NCBI RefSeq assembly: GCF_038632915.1
Contig: NZ_CP152050.1
Location: 1,519,001 to 1,583,000, forward strand
Origin: Paenisporosarcina sp. FSL H8-0542
Lineage (GTDB): Bacteria > Bacillota > Bacilli > Bacillales_A > Planococcaceae
Length of the DNA stretch: 64,000 nucleotides
Direction of reading: 5' to 3'
The notes beneath the pieces were generated by a model. That model saw only the letters and a list, made by a program, of their open reading frames with translations, was not told the origin of the DNA and ran no database searches. Positions 53,472-61,474 of this stretch are shown here, in pieces. A program made the translations under genes and the position numbers. Every line of letters starts with the position of its first letter. The first letter of the stretch is position 1.

Positions 53472-53882
53472 TTGAAAAAGGTCGATCATATCGGCATCGC
53501 CGTTAAAAGTCTAGATGAAACAATCCCTTATTATACAGAAACATTAGGTTTAACAGTTTTGAAAATCGAAGAAGTAGCTTCTGAATCAGTACGTGTGGCA
53601 TTCATTGATGCAGGTAACGTCAAACTTGAGTTACTGGAGCCAATGTCTGAACAAAGTGCCATTCACTCTTTCATTGAAAAAAAAGGGGAAGGCATTCATC
53701 ACATTGCTTTTGGAGTAGAGGGCATCGACGAACGCATGATTGAACTTCGTGAAAAAGGCGTACGAATATTAAATGAACAGCCGAAGATTGGAGCGGGTGG
53801 TGCTCAAGTTGCCTTCTTGCATCCAAAGTCTTCTTTCGGTGTACTTTATGAATTGTGTGATAAAAGCGGGTTAAAGGGGTAA
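53472..53882 (+). CDS. mce: methylmalonyl-CoA epimerase
   Basis: A 136-residue glyoxalase-fold (VOC) enzyme that interconverts the R and S forms of methylmalonyl-CoA. Metal ligands are visible in KVDHIGIAVKS (histidine), LELLEP (glutamate), GIHHIAFGV (histidine) and LYELCDKS (glutamate). I chose TTG 53472 with AAGGGTG 8 bases upstream; GTG 53463 would add three residues. It is the counterpart of yqjC and links the carboxylation product to MutAB. The yqjD gene follows after 5 bases. Confidence 0.92.
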   Translation: MKKVDHIGIAVKSLDETIPYYTETLGLTVLKIEEVASESVRVAFIDAGNVKLELLEPMSEQSAIHSFIEKKGEGIHHIAFGVEGIDERMIELREKGVRILNEQPKIGAGGAQVAFLHPKSSFGVLYELCDKSGLKG

Positions 53883-53887
53883 TATAC

Positions 53888-55435
53888 ATGGACATTTATG
53901 AAAAAATCAATGATTTATACGATCGCAAGCGTGAAATAGAACTGGGCGGCGGAGACGATAGAATTGAAAAACAGCACGCTAAAGGAAAATTGACAGCACG
54001 TGAACGCATCGATTTATTGGTCGATCCAGGAACGTTCGTTGAATTGAATCCATTCATTGAACACCGTACGGTCGACTTTGGCATGGACACTCAAAAAGGG
54101 CCAGGGGATGGAGTCGTTACAGGATACGGGAAAGTAAATGGTCGTGCGATTTATTTATTCTCTCAGGACTTCACAGTATTTGGCGGAGCACTTGGTGAGA
54201 TGCATGCGATGAAAATTGCCAATGTCATGGACTTGGCAGCCAAAAATGGCGCACCGTTCATTGGGTTAAATGATTCTGGTGGTGCACGTATTCAAGAGGG
54301 CGTTGTGTCTCTTGATGGATATGGCCATATTTTCTATCGTAATACCATTTATTCAGGCGTCATTCCGCAAATCTCGGTCATTATGGGACCATGTGCCGGT
54401 GGGGCAGTCTATTCTCCAGCAATCACGGATTTTGTCTTTATGGTCGATAAAACAAGCCAAATGTTTATTACCGGTCCAAAAGTTATTGAAACAGTTACAG
54501 GAGAAAAAATATCTTCTGAGGACTTGGGCGGTTCAAAAGTACATAATGCCATCAGTGGAAATGCTCATTTCCGTGCTGAAACAGAGCAGGAAATACTTCA
54601 GCAGGTTAGAGATTTACTAAGTTTCTTGCCACAAAATAACGATGAGAAACCACCTCGTCTGGAAGCTGACCAAATGGATGATTATCGACCTGAATTAACG
54701 GATGTTGTACCGTTTGATGCAATTCGTCCTTACGACATTCGTAAAGTTATCGAACAAGTGGTGGACCAGGATTCATTCATGGAAGTACAGAAAGAGTTTG
54801 CACGTAATATTGTAATTGGTCTGGCTCGTATTAAAGGGGAAGTCGTAGGTTTGGTGTGTAACCAGCCGAAAGTAATGGCTGGGGGTCTCGACATCAATTC
54901 TTCGGATAAAGCAGCACGTTTTATTCGATTCTGTGACTCATTCAATATTCCAATCATTACGTTTGAAGATGTAACCGGATTTTTCCCGGGAATTAAACAA
55001 GAACATGGTGGAATCATTCGTCACGGGGCAAAGATTTTATATGCGTATTCTGAAGCAACTGTTCCGAAGATGACAGTCATTTTAAGAAAAGCATATGGTG
55101 GAGCATATGTAGCACTAAACTCTAAATCCATCGGTGCTGATCTGGTGTTCTCTTGGCCAAACGCAGAAATTGCAGTAATGGGTCCACAAGGGGCAGCAAA
55201 CGTAATCTTTTCCCGGGAAATCGCGCAAAGCGACAATCCTGAACAAACGCGTGCGACAAAAATCGAGGAATATCGCGAAAAATTTGCAAACCCTTATGTA
55301 GCTGCTGCACGAGGTATGGTGGATGATGTAATCGATCCACGCGAAACGCGTATTAAACTCATTCAGGCTCTAGATATGATGCGTAATAAGAAAGAAACCC
55401 GACCTACCAAAAAACATGGCAATATCCCATTATAA
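53888..55435 (+). CDS. yqjD: propionyl/methylmalonyl-CoA carboxyltransferase subunit (YqjD, MmdA-like)
   Basis: A 515-residue carboxyltransferase with two crotonase-type halves: GKLTARERIDLLVDPGTFVELNPF, GLNDSGGARIQEGV with the first oxyanion region, GPCAGGAVYSPA, then VTGFFPGIKQEHGGIIRHGAK and KAYGGAYVALNSKS. Such subunits act in propionyl-CoA carboxylase or methylmalonyl-CoA decarboxylase together with a biotin carrier. No biotin carboxylase is adjacent; AccC and AccB at 16-18 kb or an unlinked carrier would be needed. With mce and mutAB it completes a propionyl-CoA to succinyl-CoA route. Confidence 0.92.
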   Translation: MDIYEKINDLYDRKREIELGGGDDRIEKQHAKGKLTARERIDLLVDPGTFVELNPFIEHRTVDFGMDTQKGPGDGVVTGYGKVNGRAIYLFSQDFTVFGGALGEMHAMKIANVMDLAAKNGAPFIGLNDSGGARIQEGVVSLDGYGHIFYRNTIYSGVIPQISVIMGPCAGGAVYSPAITDFVFMVDKTSQMFITGPKVIETVTGEKISSEDLGGSKVHNAISGNAHFRAETEQEILQQVRDLLSFLPQNNDEKPPRLEADQMDDYRPELTDVVPFDAIRPYDIRKVIEQVVDQDSFMEVQKEFARNIVIGLARIKGEVVGLVCNQPKVMAGGLDINSSDKAARFIRFCDSFNIPIITFEDVTGFFPGIKQEHGGIIRHGAKILYAYSEATVPKMTVILRKAYGGAYVALNSKSIGADLVFSWPNAEIAVMGPQGAANVIFSREIAQSDNPEQTRATKIEEYREKFANPYVAAARGMVDDVIDPRETRIKLIQALDMMRNKKETRPTKKHGNIPL

Positions 55436-55447
55436 AGGAGTTTTAAT

Positions 55448-56572
55448 ATGACAAACCAACGTTTAATTGATGAGTTTTTGGAACTCGTACAAATAGATTC
55501 AGAAACAAAACATGAGCAAATAATTGCACCTATCTTAAAAAGCAAAATGGAAGACCTGGGTTTTGACGTAATTGAAGACGACTCGGCTGCCCGAAGTGGC
55601 CATGGTGCTGGAAATTTAATCGCCACTTTAAAAGGAACTCTCGCAGATGTGGACACAATATATTTCACGACTCATATGGATACTGTAGTTCCCGGGAAAG
55701 GGATTAAACCTGAACTTCGCGAAGACGGCTATATTTATTCCGACGGCACAACGATTTTAGGTGCAGATGATAAAGCAGGCATTGCGGCGTTATTCGACAT
55801 GATTAAACGCCTAAAAGAAGAATCAGTTGAGCATGGGGACATTCAATTCATTATTACTGCTGGTGAAGAAAGTGGACTTGCAGGTGCAAAACAATTAGAT
55901 GCTTCTCTAATCACTGCCAAATATGGATTTGCAGTCGATTCAGATGGGAAAGTCGGTGGAATCGTTACGGCAGCCCCTTACCAAGCAAAAATTGGAGCGA
56001 AGATTTTGGGCAAAACTGCACATGCAGGCGTTGCACCAGAAAAAGGAATTTCTGCCATTAACATTGCTGCAAAATCAATAGCGAAAATGACATTAGGTCG
56101 TATCGATGAAGAAACGACTGCCAATATCGGACGTTTTGAAGGTGGCGGTGCAACGAATATCGTATGCGATGAAGTGAATATTCTAGCTGAAGCACGTTCG
56201 ATTGTGCCGGATAAATTGGACATTCAAACTGCGCATATGAAAACGGTATTTGAAGAGACCTCTGCTGCAATGGGTGGAAAAGCCGAAATCGATATTCAGT
56301 TAATGTATCCTGGCTTCCGTTTTGATGAAGATGAACATGTGACGCAAGTAGCCATTCAAGCAGTCAAGAACATTGGACGCACACCAAACCTTGGAACAAG
56401 TGGTGGCGGAAGTGATGCAAACATCATTGCAGGCTTCGGCATTCCTACGGTGAATTTGTCTGTTGGATATGAAGAGATTCACACGAAAAATGAACGCATG
56501 CCTGTAGAAGAACTTGAGAAATTGTCAGATTTACTCGTTGAAATTGTTAAGGTTTCCGCAAAACAAGCTTAA
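55448..56572 (+). CDS. yqjE: M20-family tripeptidase-like peptidase (YqjE/PepT-like)
   Basis: A 374-residue zinc aminopeptidase-like enzyme. Metal ligands appear in YFTTHMDTVVPG (histidine and aspartate), LGADDKAGIAALFD (aspartate), ITAGEESGLAGAK (two glutamates), AVDSDG (aspartate) and HTKNERMPVEEL (last histidine). The dimerisation insert is at about residues 180-290. It follows yqjD by 12 bases in the same order as B. subtilis. Substrate is inferred as small peptides. Confidence 0.88.
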   Translation: MTNQRLIDEFLELVQIDSETKHEQIIAPILKSKMEDLGFDVIEDDSAARSGHGAGNLIATLKGTLADVDTIYFTTHMDTVVPGKGIKPELREDGYIYSDGTTILGADDKAGIAALFDMIKRLKEESVEHGDIQFIITAGEESGLAGAKQLDASLITAKYGFAVDSDGKVGGIVTAAPYQAKIGAKILGKTAHAGVAPEKGISAINIAAKSIAKMTLGRIDEETTANIGRFEGGGATNIVCDEVNILAEARSIVPDKLDIQTAHMKTVFEETSAAMGGKAEIDIQLMYPGFRFDEDEHVTQVAIQAVKNIGRTPNLGTSGGGSDANIIAGFGIPTVNLSVGYEEIHTKNERMPVEELEKLSDLLVEIVKVSAKQA

Positions 56573-56585
56573 TACATGGCTAAAG

Positions 56586-56621
56586 TCGAGATTTCAGGTT
56601 AACCTGATGTCTCGATTTTTG
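56586..56621 (+). terminator. terminator of mce-yqjD-yqjE
   Basis: TCGAGAT-TTCAGGTT and AACCTGA-TGTCTCGA pair, followed by TTTTT. Confidence 0.82.
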
Positions 56622-56659
56622 TTATGATTATGTTCAGTACATGAAGAGGCGATGAGGAT

Positions 56660-57925
56660 ATGATGGATATAAAACGCAATAAATCTCGTATTATTTTTCA
56701 TATTGATATGAATAGTTTTTATGCGTCAGTTGAGCAATCGTATGATCCTACTTTAAAAGGGAAAGCGATTGCCATTGCCGGAAATCCAAAAGAACGAAGA
56801 GGTATTCTCGTAACTTGTTCATATGAGGCGCGTGCCCGTGGAGTCTATACAACGATGAGTGTGTGGGAAGCAAAGCGAAAATGTCCCGAACTAACATTGT
56901 TGCCTCCAAATTTCGAGCGTTATCGAATTGCATCTCGAGCGATGTTTGATTTATTAAGAACGTATACAAAACAAGTAGAACCAGTATCGATAGATGAAGG
57001 TTATATGGATGTCACAGAAATTGATAGCCCTATGTCACCCTTACAAATTGCAGCGGACATTCAGACAAGGTTAGTACAGGAGCTGGATTTGCCTTGTTCG
57101 ATTGGCATTGCGCCAAATAAATTTTTAGCAAAAACGGCGTCGAATTTGAAGAAACCCATGGGGATTACGGTCCTGCGAAAGCGGGATATAGATAAAGTTT
57201 TATGGCCACTACCAGTATTGGAAATGCATGGGGTAGGCGAAAGCACTGCGAAAAAATTGAACAGTATCGGTTTGAAAACGATTGGCGATATTGCCAACGC
57301 TGAAGAAGGTTTATTGAAAGAAGCACTTGGGAAGAATGGCATTCGACTGAAAAATCGAGCTAATGGACAAGATGAACGGTTTGTCGACCCAGATTCCGTT
57401 TATGATACAAAAAGTGTAGGAAACTCCACGACATTGCCGAGTGACGAAACCGATTTACATGAACTGCGAAAAGTCTTTCAAAACTTGAGTTCGAGAGTGG
57501 CAAACCGTTTGGAAGCAAAGCGACTCGCCGGTCCAACCGTGTCCATTCAAATTAGGGATGCGGATTGGAGAAATTCATCACGCAGTCAATCGTTTCGCAA
57601 TCTGCTTTATGAAAAGGATAAGATTTTTGAAGTGGCATGGTCATTGTTTACGAAAAATTGGGATGGCCAAGCTATTAGACTGCTTGGCGTGACTGTCAGT
57701 AACGTTGTAGACCGTGTAGACTTCACCGAACAATTATCCATATACAATTTTGAGGAACATGCAAAAGAAGAGCCTATATTGAAGCTGGTAGAATCTCTAC
57801 AATCAAAATTCGGCAAAGATATGATTACAAGAGGACATACACAAGCTAGGAAACCGACGTATGAATCCAAGACAAGTTTCAGTAAAGATTTTTTAGATGA
57901 TCACAAAGATAGGGAGAACACCTGA
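56660..57925 (+). CDS. dinB: DNA polymerase IV
   Basis: A 421-residue Y-family translesion polymerase. Catalytic acids lie in IFHIDMNSFYASVEQ and VSIDEGYMDVTE; steric and finger motifs include YEARARGVYTTMSVWEAKRKCP. The helix-hairpin-helix near HGVGESTAKKLNSIGLKTIGDIA and the little finger follow. ATG 56660 or 56663 are both possible behind GATGAGGA. No LexA box is visible in the preceding 80 bases. Its stop touches the next start (TGATATG). Confidence 0.95.
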   Translation: MMDIKRNKSRIIFHIDMNSFYASVEQSYDPTLKGKAIAIAGNPKERRGILVTCSYEARARGVYTTMSVWEAKRKCPELTLLPPNFERYRIASRAMFDLLRTYTKQVEPVSIDEGYMDVTEIDSPMSPLQIAADIQTRLVQELDLPCSIGIAPNKFLAKTASNLKKPMGITVLRKRDIDKVLWPLPVLEMHGVGESTAKKLNSIGLKTIGDIANAEEGLLKEALGKNGIRLKNRANGQDERFVDPDSVYDTKSVGNSTTLPSDETDLHELRKVFQNLSSRVANRLEAKRLAGPTVSIQIRDADWRNSSRSQSFRNLLYEKDKIFEVAWSLFTKNWDGQAIRLLGVTVSNVVDRVDFTEQLSIYNFEEHAKEEPILKLVESLQSKFGKDMITRGHTQARKPTYESKTSFSKDFLDDHKDRENT

Positions 57926-57926
57926 T

Positions 57927-58874
57927 ATGGAATTGCAATTTTTAGGCACAGGCGCAGGCATGCCTTCCAAACAACGAAATACAAGCGCACTCGTATTGAA
58001 ACTGATGCAGGAAAGAGGCACTTTTTGGTTGTTTGATTGTGGTGAAGCGACGCAGCACCAAATGCTGCACACGACCTTAAAGCCCAGAAAGCTTGAAAAA
58101 ATATTCATTACCCATTTGCATGGGGACCATATTTTCGGTTTGCCTGGCTTACTGGGTTCTCGTTCTTTTATGGACGGGAAAGAACCTTTGACCATTTATG
58201 GACCTATCGGTATTGAAGAGTGGATTACTACGACCCTTCGTATATCGCGAACCGTTTTACAATATAAAGTGAACTTTGTTGAGATAGAAGAAGGCGTAAT
58301 TTTCGAAGATGAGCAATTTACTGTTGAGGCTAAATTGTTGCAACATGTTATTCCTTGTTTTGGCTATCGAGTCATTCAAAAACCTTTACCACCACAATTA
58401 CTGATTGAAAAGGCCATTCAACTAGGAGTACCGAAAGGACCTTTGTTGGCAAAACTAAAAAAAGGGCAGGATGTAGTTTTAGAAAATGGTCAAAGTGTGT
58501 TAAGTCAAGATGTAACAGCTGGACCGGTAAATGGATTCTCTATAAGTATTCTCGGAGATACGCGTTATTGCCAGGCGTCAATTGAATTAAGCAGGGACGT
58601 TGATATTGTCGTCCATGAAGCGACATTTGATGCAGGTACAGAGGAACTTGCGAAACCTTATGGCCATTCAACAATTACACAGGCAGCACAAGTTGCGAAA
58701 GAAAGTGGAGCCAAACATCTCATCGTTCAACATATCAGCGCCAGATTTTTACCCAGCCAAGCAGAAGAACTGCGAAAACAAGGATTATCCGTATTTCCTT
58801 CCATTACTGTAGCGGAAGATTTTGCAGAATATGAATGGAAGCAAGATGAATTGAAAAGAATCAAAAATAAATAA
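57927..58874 (+). CDS. rnz: ribonuclease Z
   Basis: A 315-residue metallo-beta-lactamase nuclease that trims tRNA 3' ends. It shows ELQFLGTGAGMPSKQRNTSAL, the zinc motif FITHLHGDHIFGLPGLLGSR, the exosite-like insert around residues 150-190, SILGDTRYC, VHEATFD and AKHLIVQHISARF. The ATG is coupled to the dinB stop. Family length is normal (about 307). Confidence 0.95.
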   Translation: MELQFLGTGAGMPSKQRNTSALVLKLMQERGTFWLFDCGEATQHQMLHTTLKPRKLEKIFITHLHGDHIFGLPGLLGSRSFMDGKEPLTIYGPIGIEEWITTTLRISRTVLQYKVNFVEIEEGVIFEDEQFTVEAKLLQHVIPCFGYRVIQKPLPPQLLIEKAIQLGVPKGPLLAKLKKGQDVVLENGQSVLSQDVTAGPVNGFSISILGDTRYCQASIELSRDVDIVVHEATFDAGTEELAKPYGHSTITQAAQVAKESGAKHLIVQHISARFLPSQAEELRKQGLSVFPSITVAEDFAEYEWKQDELKRIKNK

Positions 58875-58910
58875 GCGTATCTGAATGAATTCAGGTACGC
58901 TTATTTTTCT
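58871..58910. terminator. terminator between rnz and the convergent gene
   Basis: AATAAGCGTATCTGAA and TTCAGGTACGCTTATT pair almost perfectly, with T-run to the right and A-run to the left. Confidence 0.88.
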
Positions 58911-58923
58911 TTTGTAAGACCAT

Positions 58924-59601
58924 TTACTTTTTCTTTCTTCGAAACAAATCCATGGATTTGAAGCCTTCCCCTAGAATGGTTTCCATTTCAAGTAAGCGTT
59001 TTTCCTGAGTTTCAAGTTTCTTCGCACTATACACATATCGTGCCCAATCTTTTTGATAGCCGAAAGTCAATTTATTATAAGCTTCCAGTAAATCTTCATT
59101 GCGACTCAAATATTCTTTGATGTGTTCTACATACTCAATATAGTCATCGGCGCATTGGCTATTTTTTATGCTGTCTGTTTTTTTAGGTTTCTTAGGCAAC
59201 GATTTCAATCCCACAATTGTAAAGGTTTCATTCAGACTGACCATGCGCGAAAATTTCAGCTGACTGTTTCGAACATAACCATCTTCATCAACTGATAAAT
59301 CTTCATACAATCGATCACGTTCAATAAATTCTTTATAGGTCGGATTCTTCTTTTTGGGATATGCAAAATACAGATAGCCATTGTCTTCTATCAGATTCTT
59401 GTCAATGATTGTGTTCAGTTGTTGTGTGAAATCTTCCAGTGTGAAAGTGAAGACAAATACGAACTGGTAACGAGTATCCTTTATGGTCGTATCATAGTGT
59501 AAATCTTCAAAATCATGGACTGTTTCTGGTTTATTTAAGATTAATTTGGTGGAGTAGTTATGTATGCCTAATTTTTCAATGACAGTTTTCGTAGAATTCA
59601 T
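58924..59601 (-). CDS. DUF3052-like / YdeI-OmpD-associated two-part protein
   Basis: A 225-residue soluble protein. The first 130 residues resemble the DUF3052 fold: KLGIHNYSTKLILNKPE at the start and GYLYFAYPKKKNPTYKEFIERDRLYE in the middle, then FSRMVSLNETFTIVGLKS. The last 70 residues carry the YdeI/OmpD-associated end, LTFGYQKDWARYVYSAKKLETQEKRLLEMETIL. YdeI-type domains were linked to resistance to cationic peptides, but the biochemistry is unknown. It stands alone, convergent to rnz. Family labels are from memory and need a profile search. Confidence 0.6.
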   Translation of the reverse strand: MNSTKTVIEKLGIHNYSTKLILNKPETVHDFEDLHYDTTIKDTRYQFVFVFTFTLEDFTQQLNTIIDKNLIEDNGYLYFAYPKKKNPTYKEFIERDRLYEDLSVDEDGYVRNSQLKFSRMVSLNETFTIVGLKSLPKKPKKTDSIKNSQCADDYIEYVEHIKEYLSRNEDLLEAYNKLTFGYQKDWARYVYSAKKLETQEKRLLEMETILGEGFKSMDLFRRKKK

Positions 59602-59773
59602 TCTTCATTCTCCTCTGGTACTTCAATAATATTATTATATATGAAAAATCAAATGAGCTAAAACGTAATCGTATCGGCTCATACATTTCCATAAAATGCA
59701 AAAAAACTATGATATCATCTACTTGTCTTGTTATTTAGAATAAACAAAATTTTCTGTATGGGGGAATCATGAG

Positions 59774-59959
59774 TTGGAAAATGAGAGTAAATCGAACAAG
59801 GAACCACATCGTAGACCCATGATTGATTTTGCAGACGCTGTTAACCGATCCATGGTTGGTGATTTAGGGGCTCTATCTAAAGGAGGTTGTTGGTCAACAA
59901 TCATGATGGTGCCTGTGGTCATTGTAGTAATATTTCTATTGTCAAAATGTTCTTCATAA
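59774..59959 (+). CDS. small DUF6366-like membrane protein
   Basis: A 61-residue protein: a charged N-terminus (ENESKSNKEPHRRP), then MIDFADAVNRSMVGDLGALSKGGCW and one membrane helix (STIMMVPVVIVVIFLLS). The NRSMVGDL and GG segments resemble DUF6366, a Bacilli-only family. TTG start with GGGGGA 8-9 bases before it. Function is unknown. Nothing ties it to its neighbours except that several small envelope proteins cluster here. Confidence 0.5.
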   Translation: MENESKSNKEPHRRPMIDFADAVNRSMVGDLGALSKGGCWSTIMMVPVVIVVIFLLSKCSS

Positions 59960-60028
59960 CCGCACCTCACTTTTTGGAACCTGTTTCTTGGAAATCCGTT
60001 ATGTACAATAAATGCAATTAAAGGAGAG

Positions 60029-60475
60029 ATGATTATCAAGAAGAGTCTAATAGGATTTTTCGTTTTGTCATTCATTTTGTTTAGTGTTGTTGGCTGTAGT
60101 AATGAAGGTTCGCCTACATTAACCAGAGTCTATTATGATATCGTCAACTCTGAGGAAAATACTGAAGGAACCTGGATGATTATTGATGAACAAAGTTTGA
60201 CTGATATCGATCAAGCGTTCAAAGAAATTAAGTGGGACCCGAATACGATGCCATCTATGTCTCGTGAGGAAGTCGTCAAAGTAACATTGTTTCGGGAAAC
60301 TGATAAGAATCTACCAGAACGTTTGGATTACTACAGCATTTGGTTCAATGCCGATGAGACGGCGACGATTATCAGTGAGAACGAAAGTGAAGGTTTTGGA
60401 AATTTGGAGCAGGAACAGACTCAGATTCTGAAAGAATATTTATTAAATACAACGGATAGAACCCTAGCTCCATAA
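60029..60475 (+). CDS. putative lipoprotein, function unknown
   Basis: A 148-residue protein with a signal peptide and lipobox FSVVGC (cysteine at residue 23), so the mature part should be anchored on the outer face of the membrane. The mature region is acidic (TWMIIDEQSLTDIDQAFKEIKWDP) with no domain I recognise. AAAGGAGAG lies directly in front of the ATG, closer than usual. The non-standard ATT three bases later would have better spacing. It may be a lineage-specific gene. Confidence 0.6.
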   Translation: MIIKKSLIGFFVLSFILFSVVGCSNEGSPTLTRVYYDIVNSEENTEGTWMIIDEQSLTDIDQAFKEIKWDPNTMPSMSREEVVKVTLFRETDKNLPERLDYYSIWFNADETATIISENESEGFGNLEQEQTQILKEYLLNTTDRTLAP

Positions 60476-60507
60476 CACATTGGTAATCATGAGAAAAGAG
60501 GGGGAGT

Positions 60508-61047
60508 ATGGATTTGAAACTGGGATTGAAAAAAGATGAGATCATATTAGCACCTCATTCAAATGAATGGGATACGGAATTTCTTAAGACAAAACATGAA
60601 ATACAAAATCACACCAAGCTTGAAAGTAGCAGGATTGAACACATCGGCAGTACATCCATTAAAGGGCTAATGGCAAAACCAATAGTGGATATTGTCGTTG
60701 GTCTTGATGAAATAAAACAAATCGATAAATCATTTTCAGAAGGTCTTAAAAAAGCAGGCTTTTTAAGATTAGGTGTGGAACGACCATCAGAAGTGGTTTT
60801 TGCGAAATTTACAGATGACACATATGATATGAAAACGCATTTTATCCATTTGGTTGAATATAAAAAAGAACTATGGAATAACTTAATTTTCTTCAGAGAT
60901 TATTTAAACTCGCACGAAGCAACTAGAAAAGAATATGAGCAACTCAAATTGGAATATGTAAAAGAGAGCAATAGTGGCATTCTGGAATACACGAATCATA
61001 AGGAAGAATTCGTCAAACGCATTTGTGCCATGAGATTGAATGGTTGA
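60508..61047 (+). CDS. GrpB family (UPF0157) protein
   Basis: A 179-residue protein of the nucleotidyltransferase-like GrpB family: SNEWDTEFLKTKHEI, RIEHIGSTSIKGLMAKPIVDIVVGL with the HxGST and PxxD pattern, and HFIHLVEYKKELWNNLIFFRDYL. Members are often fused to or near CoaE-type kinases or resistance genes, but their activity is not established. RBS GAGGGGGAG precedes the ATG. It starts 32 bases after the lipoprotein gene. Confidence 0.82.
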   Translation: MDLKLGLKKDEIILAPHSNEWDTEFLKTKHEIQNHTKLESSRIEHIGSTSIKGLMAKPIVDIVVGLDEIKQIDKSFSEGLKKAGFLRLGVERPSEVVFAKFTDDTYDMKTHFIHLVEYKKELWNNLIFFRDYLNSHEATRKEYEQLKLEYVKESNSGILEYTNHKEEFVKRICAMRLNG

Positions 61048-61064
61048 GATGGGAGTGAAAGTGA

Positions 61065-61355
61065 ATGACAAGAACGATACGCATCGCCTTGCTACTTGTA
61101 TTGTCTCTACTAGTCATTTCTTTCATATCCAATCCAAGTAATCAAGAATACCAGGAATTCAGTGAAGAAACGACCGGTATTAAGATTTCAGAAGATATAG
61201 AATTAGAAAGAATAAACTTTTATCTATTTTCCACTTATTCGGTGCAAGCATTGCCTTATGAACATGGAATAGTTCACTTAGGATTCATGGGGAAATTCTT
61301 TCAAATTTCGAATGGGCAGTATGATTATCCAAGTTGGTTGGAATTTTTCAATTGA
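61065..61355 (+). CDS. small anchored protein, possibly DUF4359
   Basis: A 96-residue protein with an N-terminal membrane anchor (RIALLLVLSLLVISFISNPS) and a short outer domain ending INFYLFSTYSVQALPYEHG and LGFMGKFFQISNG. The combination of NPS after the anchor, LFS.Y and LG.MG.FF recalls DUF4359. GGGAGTGAAAG lies before the ATG. It follows grpB after 17 bases. Function unknown. Confidence 0.5.
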   Translation: MTRTIRIALLLVLSLLVISFISNPSNQEYQEFSEETTGIKISEDIELERINFYLFSTYSVQALPYEHGIVHLGFMGKFFQISNGQYDYPSWLEFFN

Positions 61356-61426
61356 TGGGGAAGAAATAGCTTTCAATATGTTGTCAGGAAGAGGAAAATA
61401 GAGATAAATGTATAGTTCACTATCAT

Positions 61427-61456
61427 GGTTGCTTAGGCAGCCTATTTCTTTTTATA
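61427..61456 (+). terminator. weak hairpin before the FAD-linked oxidase gene
   Basis: GGTTGC and GCAGCC pair around TTAG, followed by TATTTCTTTTT. It probably ends the lipoprotein-grpB transcript or acts as a partial attenuator. Confidence 0.4.
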
Positions 61457-61474
61457 GACCTTTGGAGGTTAAGA

